From: an uncultured bacterium
GTDB lineage: Bacteria; Cyanobacteriota; Vampirovibrionia; Gastranaerophilales; Gastranaerophilaceae
Assembly: GCA_949286405.1 (NCBI GenBank)
Contig: CASECH010000105.1
Location: forward strand, 1 to 5,763
Direction of reading: 5' to 3'
DNA: 5,763 nt
Position numbers and translations under genes: made by a program. Under the pieces are notes generated by a model. It did not search any database. It had not been told where the DNA came from and saw only the letters and a program-made list of their open reading frames with translations. Shown here piece by piece: positions 1 to 4,916 of this stretch. Position 1 is the stretch's first letter; the number at the start of each line of letters is the position of its first letter.

Positions 1-613
1 CTTGATTAATTTGTTTTTTATCCTTGCTTTCAAGACCTAAAAATCTTAGTGCAGGGTGAATGAATGCGTGGCTGGCCTGAGGAGCAATAATTGCAAGTCC
101 AAGTACAGACCCGATTAAATTAGAAAGTTCTATTGCACCTTTAACATCTGCAAATTTTTCAGGATCCTGTTTTTTTAATTCATTTAGAAGTGTTTGATTG
201 TATTTATCTTTGACGGGAGTTTTGTCTGCAAGTTCTTTATTTAATGTTGCAATTCTGTTTGTAATTGATGGATTATCTGCAAGTTTTCTGTAATGTGTGT
301 ATTCTTTTACACTATTGAAGTGTTCAAATCCATTTTTATTTTTAAATATAGTGTTTTTTGCAAGTTTAAAACCACCATTTTTAAATATTGGGACGATTGC
401 AAATAAATAAATTAAAAGACAAGTTGCTTGGTATAAAAATTCTTTAGCAGCGGCATATTGTTTTGTATCAGGATCAATATCTTTATCAATTAATATAAAT
501 CCAGGTCTTCCTATTGATTTCAAAGTTGTTTCTATTCCCACAGAAGCAGATGTATTCTGTGCTATATTTGCTAAAGTTGAGTTTGAGGCTATAGTTCTAA
601 TTGCATTTATCAT
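1..613 (-). CDS. Unrecognised two-helix membrane protein, paralog of its upstream neighbour (3' end outside window)
   Basis: The frame stays open from the ATG at 613 to the left edge, giving 204 residues with no stop, so the C-terminus is missing. I do not recognise a named family. Residues 30-58 carry a motif with R36-P37-x-F39, D43-K44, P48-x-T50-K51-x-Y53 and E58. It is followed by a hydrophobic segment (about 60-77), a charged, probably helical middle (about 78-160), and a second hydrophobic segment (about 163-186) ending in P187 and LGL (192-194) plus DKK (198-200). The same motifs occur in the same order in the gene just upstream, so the two are paralogs; this copy has a central region about 55 residues longer. 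The start overlaps the upstream stop (ATGA, 610-613) and has a good ribosome site inside the upstream gene, so the genes are cotranscribed and probably translationally coupled. Function is unknown; a membrane location is inferred from hydrophobicity only. Confidence 0.8.
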   Translation of the reverse strand, partial: MINAIRTIASNSTLANIAQNTSASVGIETTLKSIGRPGFILIDKDIDPDTKQYAAAKEFLYQATCLLIYLFAIVPIFKNGGFKLAKNTIFKNKNGFEHFNSVKEYTHYRKLADNPSITNRIATLNKELADKTPVKDKYNQTLLNELKKQDPEKFADVKGAIELSNLIGSVLGLAIIAPQASHAFIHPALRFLGLESKDKKQINQ

Positions 614-1179
614 AAGCCACCTACCCTTAGACCTATTTGAGGTCTATTTGCATATGCATTTAATGTATTATATTTGTTGTTATTTATATTAAGAGTTTGA
701 TTAATTGGTTTTGGTTGTTGTAATACGTTAGTTGTATTTACATGTAATTCAGGTTTTGGCTCTTTTTTATCAGGAGCTTTAAGTCCAAGTTTATCCATAA
801 TTGGTTTTATAACAATTGAACATGCTCCGGGTATTATGAATAATGCTGCCGCACAGACTCCCATGAACATAAGATTTTTTTTAGCTTTTAGCAGTGCTGG
901 GTTAACAGCCCCGTTTGTAGTTTTTTGAGGGAATAATTTTTCTGCTGCTTTTGCAGAAAGTTCTCCGCAAGCCCAGTATGCAGGTATTGCAATTACTTCA
1001 GTTAGACCTTCTCTGAGTGCTGTATATTTCTTAGTTTCAGGATTCTCTGTTTTGTCCATCATTGTAAATGTCGGACGTGCAATCCCTTTCACTGTTGCTA
1101 TGGCCATTACAACATAAGTTGGTTTGTTGTTCGTGCCTAAATTATGACATATTTTTTTTATGCTATCAGTTAATCCCAT
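610..1179 (-). CDS. Unrecognised small membrane protein, first gene of a coupled paralog pair
   Basis: This complete frame encodes 189 residues and ends in UGA. No known family or function is recognised. The N-terminal part holds a conserved-looking block: R35-P36-x-F38, D42-K43, P47-x-T49-K50-x-Y52 and E57. A moderately hydrophobic stretch follows (about 60-76), then a clear membrane-like segment (about 102-124) ending at P126, with LGL at 131-133 and DKK at 137-139. The last 45 residues (about 144-189) are polar, rich in Asn, Gln and Pro, and probably disordered. The block order matches the downstream gene, showing duplication and divergence. The ATG at 1179 is preceded by GGGAA at a usable spacing (1186-1190). 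It diverges from the anti-sigma operon across a 169-bp control region that contains a plausible leftward promoter. The protein could be a lineage-specific envelope component; this is a guess from hydrophobicity and context. Confidence 0.82.
   Translation of the reverse strand: MGLTDSIKKICHNLGTNNKPTYVVMAIATVKGIARPTFTMMDKTENPETKKYTALREGLTEVIAIPAYWACGELSAKAAEKLFPQKTTNGAVNPALLKAKKNLMFMGVCAAALFIIPGACSIVIKPIMDKLGLKAPDKKEPKPELHVNTTNVLQQPKPINQTLNINNNKYNTLNAYANRPQIGLRVGGL
617..622 (-). promoter_or_regulatory. Shine-Dalgarno for the second paralog, with ATGA stop-start overlap
   Basis: AGGTGG lies 3 nt before the ATG at 613, inside the end of the upstream reading frame, with a second purine run (AAGGG) just before it. 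The ATG shares bases with the TGA of the upstream gene (610-613). This layout is typical of coupled translation and supports ATG 613 as the true start. Confidence 0.65.
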
Positions 1180-1197
1180 TTATATTTCCCGACTTCC

Positions 1198-1220
1198 TTA
1201 TGTTCTAAAAACGGACATAA
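1198..1220. repeat. Imperfect inverted repeat in the leader of the leftward operon
   Basis: TTATGTTC (1198-1205) and GGACATAA (1213-1220) form an 8-bp dyad around a 7-nt spacer. As plus-strand RNA it pairs fully with one G-U; as minus-strand RNA one pair is a C-A mismatch. It lies about 18 nt before the leftward gene's ATG, so it could be a weak leader hairpin or a protein-binding dyad. The poly-T on the minus strand precedes the hairpin rather than following it, so it is not a leftward terminator. Confidence 0.25.
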
Positions 1221-1226
1221 AAAAAA

Positions 1227-1254
1227 TTGCTAGTTATTTAGAAATCTCTATGAT
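1227..1254 (+). promoter_or_regulatory. Candidate housekeeping promoter for the anti-sigma/sigma operon
   Basis: TTGCTA (1227-1232, 4/6) and TATGAT (1249-1254, 5/6) are separated by 16 nt, giving a start near 1261 and a leader of about 88 nt. Its -10 overlaps the -10 of the leftward promoter candidate (1253-1258), so two polymerases could not occupy both. It would supply basal expression, alongside the ECF-like promoter further downstream. Confidence 0.35.
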
Positions 1255-1281
1255 AATATTACGAAATATTTCGAAAATCAA
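1253..1281 (-). promoter_or_regulatory. Candidate sigma-70-type promoter for the leftward paralog operon
   Basis: On the minus strand, TTGATT (1281-1276) is a -35 candidate with 4/6 consensus matches. It is followed by exactly 17 nt and TATTAT (1258-1253), a 5/6 match to the -10. Transcription would start near 1246 and give a leader of about 67 nt before the ATG at 1179. AT-rich DNA produces such matches by chance, but the optimal spacing and correct placement favour it. Confidence 0.45.
1262..1273. promoter_or_regulatory. Perfect 12-bp palindrome, candidate operator
   Basis: CGAAATATTTCG is a perfect dyad. It sits wholly within the 17-nt spacer of the leftward promoter candidate and at the start point of the rightward one. 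A repressor bound here would block the leftward promoter and probably affect the rightward one. No regulator is identified, and short AT-rich palindromes do occur by chance. Confidence 0.35.
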
Positions 1282-1300
1282 ATTTTATGATATTATAAAA

Positions 1301-1325
1301 TGAACTTTTTAATTTCTATTTCGTT
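1301..1325 (+). promoter_or_regulatory. Candidate ECF-sigma promoter (TGAAC-N16-CGTT), probable autoregulation
   Basis: TGAAC (1301-1305) is followed by a 16-nt T-rich spacer and CGTT (1322-1325). This is the shape of ECF-sigma promoters, with an AAC-containing -35 and a CGT-containing -10 about 16 nt apart, as for Bacillus sigma-W and sigma-M. Transcription would begin near 1332, just before the Shine-Dalgarno AGAGG (1336-1340) of the anti-sigma gene, giving a leader of about 16 nt. ECF factors commonly transcribe their own operon, and this is the operon encoding one. The match is by eye, and the preference of this sigma factor is unknown. Confidence 0.45.
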
Positions 1326-1348
1326 TTAAAGGCATAGAGGTTAAGATA

Positions 1349-1693
1349 ATGGAAAACAAATGTAATAAATATGAAGCATTATTTACTTTTTGTGATGATG
1401 AAACTTTTAAGGAACATCTAAAAAATTGTCCTGATTGTCAAAAAGAACATGAAAAGATGGAAAGAGTTTCTGAATTATTGAAAGAAGTAAGGCCATATTA
1501 CAAAGAAAAACGTAAAAATGTAGTTAGAGCCAAACTTGCTTGTGCATTATTTGCGTTATGTTTTAGTAGTGTAACTTTAGGTGTCATTAATTTAAATACA
1601 GATATTTCTGATACCATAAAGTACGGCTCAACTCTTACAGCAGAAGACTTAGGGCTTCCAGTAGATTCGTATGGATTTATAATGGTGGAATAG
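1349..1693 (+). CDS. Membrane anti-sigma factor with zinc-finger (ZAS-like) motif
   Basis: The protein has 114 residues. The N-terminal cytoplasmic part has H23-x3-C27-x2-C30, the signature of zinc-binding anti-sigma domains, with further cysteines at C5 and C15 that could supply the fourth ligand. C5 lies only 18 residues before H23, so the first helix looks shorter than in typical members. A basic stretch (52-62) precedes one membrane helix (about 62-82), followed by a short outside tail of about 30 residues. It should bind the ECF sigma factor encoded 3 nt downstream and hold it inactive at the membrane until a signal arrives. AGAGG (1336-1340) lies 8 nt before the ATG. Two consecutive TAG stops end the gene. 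The anti-sigma gene precedes the sigma gene, the reverse of the usual order. Evidence is the motif, topology and sigma neighbour; overall sequence similarity was not tested. Confidence 0.83.
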   Translation: MENKCNKYEALFTFCDDETFKEHLKNCPDCQKEHEKMERVSELLKEVRPYYKEKRKNVVRAKLACALFALCFSSVTLGVINLNTDISDTIKYGSTLTAEDLGLPVDSYGFIMVE

Positions 1694-1696
1694 TAG

Positions 1697-2194
1697 ATGG
1701 ATTTTAGAGAGCTTATCAAAAGCAATCAAAATAACGTGAAAAATATAATAAGACTGATAACCAAAGAACATAATGAGGACTTAGAACAAGAAGTCTACAT
1801 TAAAGTATGGAAGAATCGAGATAAGTACAAAGAACAAGGAGCGTTTAAAACTTGGATTAATACAATTGCAAAGAACGTATCAAAAGATTATTTGAAATCT
1901 TCCTACAAAAAACATTCTGATACAGCAATATCAGATGATGATACTTTGAATATTATTAAAGATAAAAAGGATACTCCGGAACTAAGACTGATTTCAAACG
2001 ATCGTCAAAAAAGAATTTCAAAAGCTATTGAAAGTTTAAGACCAAAATTTAAAGAAGTCATTCTCTTGTGTGAAATTCGAGGATATTCATATGAAGAATG
2101 TGCAAAAAAACTAAAATGTCCGACAGGGACGGTAAAATCGAGACTATACAATGCGAAAAAAGAATTAGCGGTTCTCCTCGAAGATCTGCTTTAA
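1697..2194 (+). CDS. ECF-family RNA polymerase sigma factor
   Basis: The protein has 165 residues, the normal size for a two-domain ECF sigma factor. Region 2 (about 12-72) contains the acidic core-binding segment DLEQEVYIKVWKN (28-40) and F50-K-T-W53-I-N-T-I-A-K-N60, the typical -10 recognition helix pattern. An acidic, polar linker (about 73-95) follows. Region 4 (about 107-165) has the helix-turn-helix with Y130-S-Y-E-E134 and C141-P-T-G-T-V-K-S-R149, matching the family's usual SxxEIA...GTVKSR pattern. There is no region 3 and no C-terminal extension. Translation begins 3 nt after the anti-sigma stop, with GGTGGA at the end of that gene as a probable ribosome site, so the two products are made together. 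It should direct RNA polymerase to envelope-stress-type promoters, plausibly including its own operon. The signal and regulon cannot be read from the window. Confidence 0.93.
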   Translation: MDFRELIKSNQNNVKNIIRLITKEHNEDLEQEVYIKVWKNRDKYKEQGAFKTWINTIAKNVSKDYLKSSYKKHSDTAISDDDTLNIIKDKKDTPELRLISNDRQKRISKAIESLRPKFKEVILLCEIRGYSYEECAKKLKCPTGTVKSRLYNAKKELAVLLEDLL

Positions 2195-2215
2195 AAAAGA
2201 AAGGATAAGAAGATT

Positions 2216-2809
2216 ATGATGAAAAAGACTCTTATTTTAGCAAGTGTAATTGCATTTACAATGTCAGCATCTGCATTCGCAGCTACTACACAGGCAACAG
2301 CAGAAACAACTCAAAAGACTGTTTGCCCAGCCAATGTGGAAGCTCCTGCTCAGCCTCAAATGCATAAACCTCCAAAACGTGGAGATTACAAGAAAAAACA
2401 AGAGGAGTTTGAAAAACGCTTAAAGCTTACTGATAAACAAAAAGAGCAAGCTAAACAACTTCGAATTAAAGGGCATGAACAAATGAAGCCTATAATGGAA
2501 CAGATTAAAGCAAAACATCAAGAAGCTGATGCTGTAAGACGCTCAAGAATCGCACCTCAAATGCAGCAAGAAAAGCTTGAAAAAATTAACATGGAGCTAA
2601 AAGAACTAAGAAGACAAGCTCATGATATAAGAATGCAGAATATGAAAGATTTTGAAGCTATTTTAACTAAAAAACAATTGAAAGAGCTTGAAAAAATGAA
2701 AAAAGAGGGACGTGAAAAATTTGAAAAAAATCATAAACGTCATCCAGGAGGTCCAGGATTTGGTCCAAGACCGGAAGGCCCTTGTCCTCCACCAGCACCT
2801 CAAAATTAA
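2216..2809 (+). CDS. Secreted LTxxQ-motif (Spy/CpxP/ZraP/CnrX-like) periplasmic protein
   Basis: The protein has 197 residues. Residues 1-22 form a signal peptide: a KK pair, a hydrophobic core, and a cleavage site after S19-A-F-A22. The mature protein is highly charged and helical. Two LTxxQ motifs, LTDKQ (71-75) and LTKKQ (150-154), lie about 80 residues apart, as in the Spy/CpxP family of periplasmic chaperones and the related metal sensors CnrX and ZraP. The tail (173-197) is rich in Pro, Gly and His. The mature protein has only two cysteines, C37 and C190, one near each end. The gene follows the sigma gene by 21 nt with AAGGA at 2201-2205 and is closed by a terminator, so it completes the operon. 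It may sense envelope or metal stress for the anti-sigma factor, or be a chaperone induced by the sigma factor. ATG 2219 is an equally possible start. Confidence 0.85.
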   Translation: MMKKTLILASVIAFTMSASAFAATTQATAETTQKTVCPANVEAPAQPQMHKPPKRGDYKKKQEEFEKRLKLTDKQKEQAKQLRIKGHEQMKPIMEQIKAKHQEADAVRRSRIAPQMQQEKLEKINMELKELRRQAHDIRMQNMKDFEAILTKKQLKELEKMKKEGREKFEKNHKRHPGGPGFGPRPEGPCPPPAPQN

Positions 2810-2815
2810 TCATAA

Positions 2816-2856
2816 ATAAAACAAAAAAGAGGAATTTTTCCTCTTTTTTGTTTTAT
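2816..2856 (+). terminator. Intrinsic terminator ending the anti-sigma/sigma/LTxxQ operon
   Basis: Two perfectly complementary 19-nt arms (2816-2834 and 2838-2856) flank a TTT loop. The central GAGGAA/TTCCTC core is followed by a T6 run, one G and a T4 run, which supply the U-rich 3' side. It begins 6 nt after the stop of the LTxxQ gene. The arms are A-rich on the left and T-rich on the right, so it could also work on the other strand. Confidence 0.88.
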
Positions 2857-2859
2857 AAT
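2854..2859 (+). promoter_or_regulatory. Consensus -10 element positioned for a leaderless hydE transcript
   Basis: TATAAT is a perfect -10 that overlaps the right edge of the preceding terminator. The usual spacing puts the transcription start at about 2866, the A of the hydE ATG. No convincing -35 is visible: the hexamer 17 nt upstream is GGAATT, inside the terminator stem. The element could therefore be fortuitous, or depend on an upstream A/T element. Confidence 0.45.
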
Positions 2860-2865
2860 AGCCCT

Positions 2866-3876
2866 ATGAGTAATATCATTCAAAAAGGAATGCAAAATCG
2901 TATACTCTCTAAGTCTGAAATAATTTCTATTTTAGAATCTGATAATTATGATAATGATTTGTTCTCAGCAGCAGATAAAGTAAGAAAAGAGTTCGTTGGA
3001 GATGCAGTTCATTTGAGAGCTCTTGTAGAGTTTACTAATTTTTGCAGATGTAATTGCTTGTATTGTGGTATAAGAGCTGAAAATAATGATACTTTAAGAT
3101 ACCGTATGTCAGAATCTGAAATTTTATCTGTTGCAAAACAGGCTATTGATTTTGGTTATAAAACAATTGTTTTACAAGGAGGAGAAGATTATTTCTTTAG
3201 TGCAAAGTATTTAGGCGAGATTATAAAGAAAATTAAACAATATGATGTCGCAATTACTTTGAGCATCGGAGAAAGAAGTTTTGAAGATTATGCTTATTTA
3301 AAAAATTGTGGTGTAGATAGATTTTTGTTGCGAATTGAAACAACTGATGAAGATTTATATAAAAAAATGCATCCGAATATGTCTTTAGAAAATAGGAAGC
3401 AATGTCTTTATAATTTGAAAAAACTTGGCTATGAAACCGGAACAGGATGTCTTGTCGGTTTGCCTAATCAAACTTTGGAATCTTTAGCTTCGGATATTTT
3501 ATTTTTTAAAGAACTAGATGCAGATATGATTGGTGTAGGACCTTTTATTCCTCATCCAGGTACACCACTAAGAGATTTTAAAGGGAATAATTTTTGGCTG
3601 GCTTTGAAGGTCATGGCTATTACACGATTGCTTTTGCCTGATATAAATATCCCGGCGACGACAGCTATGGAAACACTTTTTCCTAATGGTCGTTTACTGG
3701 CTCTTAAAAGTGGTGCAAATGTTATAATGCCCAATGTGACTGATTCGATTCATAAAAAAATGTATGAAATTTATCCAAATAAGGCTTCTGTTGACTATTC
3801 AGAATTAAAACAAACACTAAATTCTATAGAAAGAACAATAGGAACTGGTAAAGGATTTCGCAATAAAAAATATTAA
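2866..3876 (+). CDS. hydE: [FeFe]-hydrogenase H-cluster maturase HydE (radical SAM)
   Basis: The protein has 336 residues, close to the roughly 350 of Thermotoga maritima HydE, which it resembles along its length. The radical-SAM cluster motif is C60-x3-C64-x2-C67, with an extra Cys at 62. Other HydE landmarks are VHLRALVEFTN just before it, the YRM-SESEI segment, TIVLQGGED, the VGLPNQT loop, GPFIPHPGTPL, and the late NIPATTAME and GANVIMPN blocks. HydE acts in the cytoplasm with HydG and HydF to build the diiron subcluster of [FeFe]-hydrogenase, working on an Fe(CO)2(CN)-cysteine product of HydG. The C-terminal cysteines that bind an accessory cluster in T. maritima are absent. The frame can extend to a TTG at 2782, but that would overlap the LTxxQ gene and translate the terminator, so ATG 2866 is preferred. 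No Shine-Dalgarno precedes it. ATG 2890 has AGGA too close to be a better start. hydF and hydG are not in the window. Confidence 0.92.
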   Translation: MSNIIQKGMQNRILSKSEIISILESDNYDNDLFSAADKVRKEFVGDAVHLRALVEFTNFCRCNCLYCGIRAENNDTLRYRMSESEILSVAKQAIDFGYKTIVLQGGEDYFFSAKYLGEIIKKIKQYDVAITLSIGERSFEDYAYLKNCGVDRFLLRIETTDEDLYKKMHPNMSLENRKQCLYNLKKLGYETGTGCLVGLPNQTLESLASDILFFKELDADMIGVGPFIPHPGTPLRDFKGNNFWLALKVMAITRLLLPDINIPATTAMETLFPNGRLLALKSGANVIMPNVTDSIHKKMYEIYPNKASVDYSELKQTLNSIERTIGTGKGFRNKKY

Positions 3877-3891
3877 AAAAAAGAGGTAAAT

Positions 3892-4806
3892 ATGAATTTT
3901 GCAGAAAACATGTTAGATTTGATCGGAAAAACTCCCTTAGTGAAAATAAATAGGTTAAATAAAACTAATACAACAATTTTAGCTAAAATAGAAAGTCGAA
4001 ATCCTGGAGGATCAATTAAAGACCGACCAGCTTTGAATATGATTGAACAAGCAGAAAAAGAAGGAATTATATCAAAAGGTGCAACAATTATTGAACCTAC
4101 AAGCGGAAATACAGGAATTGGTTTGGCAATGGTCTGTGCTATAAAAGGTTATCGAGCTATTTTTACAATGCCTGAGACGATGAGTCTTGAACGAAGAAAA
4201 CTATTAAAGGCTTATGGAGCCCAGCTTGTATTAACAGAAGCATCAAAAGGAATGCAAGGGGCTGTTGATAAAGCAATAGAACTTAGAGAAACAATTGAAA
4301 ATTCATTTATCCCGATGCAGTTTAGTAGTCCCTCCAATCCTGAAAGTCATGCAAATTCAACAGCAGAAGAAATATGGAATGATACTGGCGGGATGGTTGA
4401 TATTGTGGTTGCAGGAGTTGGTACTGGGGGTACAATTAGTGGTATAGCAAAAGGTTTGAAAAAATATAATGTTTTAATCCAAACTGTTGCAGTAGAACCA
4501 ATGTTATCACAAGTTTTGGCTGGCAAACCTGCTGGACCACATAAAATTCAAGGAATTGGTGCAAATTTTATCCCTCAAAACTTTGATAATAAACTGGTTG
4601 ATAAGATAATCCCTGTCAGCGATGAAAATGCTATGGAGACTGCAAGAAAACTTGCAACGGAGGAAGGTATATTATGCGGTATTTCATCAGGTGCTGCTAT
4701 GTATGCAGCTATGGAATTAGCAAAAATCCCTGAAAATGAAGGGAAATTAATCGTTGTAATTTTACCAGATAGTGGAGAAAGATATTTATCGAGTGAATTA
4801 TATTAA
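3892..4806 (+). CDS. cysK: Cysteine synthase (O-acetylserine sulfhydrylase)
   Basis: The protein has 304 residues, the usual length for this PLP enzyme, which makes L-cysteine from O-acetylserine and sulfide in the cytoplasm. The PLP lysine is K43 in NPGGSIKDR (37-45). The substrate-binding TSGNTG loop is at 70-75, followed by MPETMSLERRKLL. The phosphate-binding GVGTGGT loop is in the middle, GISSGAA comes late, and the ending LPDSGERYLS is typical of the family. The NPGG (not NPAG) motif and the QFSSPSNPESH segment favour CysK over CysM, although P46 after KDR is a feature also seen outside classical CysK; a cystathionine-beta-synthase-like role is less likely. It begins 15 nt after hydE with a strong ribosome site (AGAGGT, 3882-3887) and no terminator between them, so the two are probably one operon. 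A terminator follows 30 nt after its stop. Confidence 0.94.
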   Translation: MNFAENMLDLIGKTPLVKINRLNKTNTTILAKIESRNPGGSIKDRPALNMIEQAEKEGIISKGATIIEPTSGNTGIGLAMVCAIKGYRAIFTMPETMSLERRKLLKAYGAQLVLTEASKGMQGAVDKAIELRETIENSFIPMQFSSPSNPESHANSTAEEIWNDTGGMVDIVVAGVGTGGTISGIAKGLKKYNVLIQTVAVEPMLSQVLAGKPAGPHKIQGIGANFIPQNFDNKLVDKIIPVSDENAMETARKLATEEGILCGISSGAAMYAAMELAKIPENEGKLIVVILPDSGERYLSSELY

Positions 4807-4835
4807 ATATTATTTTAGATAATCTTAGTACATAA

Positions 4836-4877
4836 AAAAAGACATGTATTAACTCTTTGGTTTATACATGTCTTTTT
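4836..4877. terminator. Bidirectional intrinsic terminator between convergent cysK and groEL
   Basis: Arms of 14 nt (4836-4849 and 4864-4877) pair perfectly around GACATGTAT/ATACATGTC. Three further inner pairs (AAC/GTT) form after one T-T mismatch. The right arm ends in T5 for rightward transcripts, and the left side begins with A7, giving a U-tract for leftward transcripts. It therefore can end both the hydE-cysK message and the groEL message. Confidence 0.85.
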
Positions 4878-4916
4878 AATTTCTCTATTCGGTTCTTACC
4901 AACATTTCAGCATTTA

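Noticed and set aside
1211..1250. Second ECF-like promoter on the minus strand (AAC...CGTT) before the leftward pair
   Set aside because: The boxes are 19 nt apart, outside the 15-17 nt seen for ECF promoters, so shared sigma control of the membrane pair is not supported.
1498..1725. 75-residue minus-strand open frame
   Set aside because: It lies antisense across the anti-sigma and sigma genes, has no ribosome site or recognisable motif, and the plus-strand genes are well supported.
2782..2865. N-terminal extension of hydE from a TTG start
   Set aside because: It would overlap the LTxxQ gene by 28 nt and translate the terminator hairpin, and the added residues do not resemble HydE.
3552..3734. 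60-residue minus-strand open frame inside hydE
   Set aside because: It is antisense to a highly conserved part of hydE, so it is a shadow of that gene.
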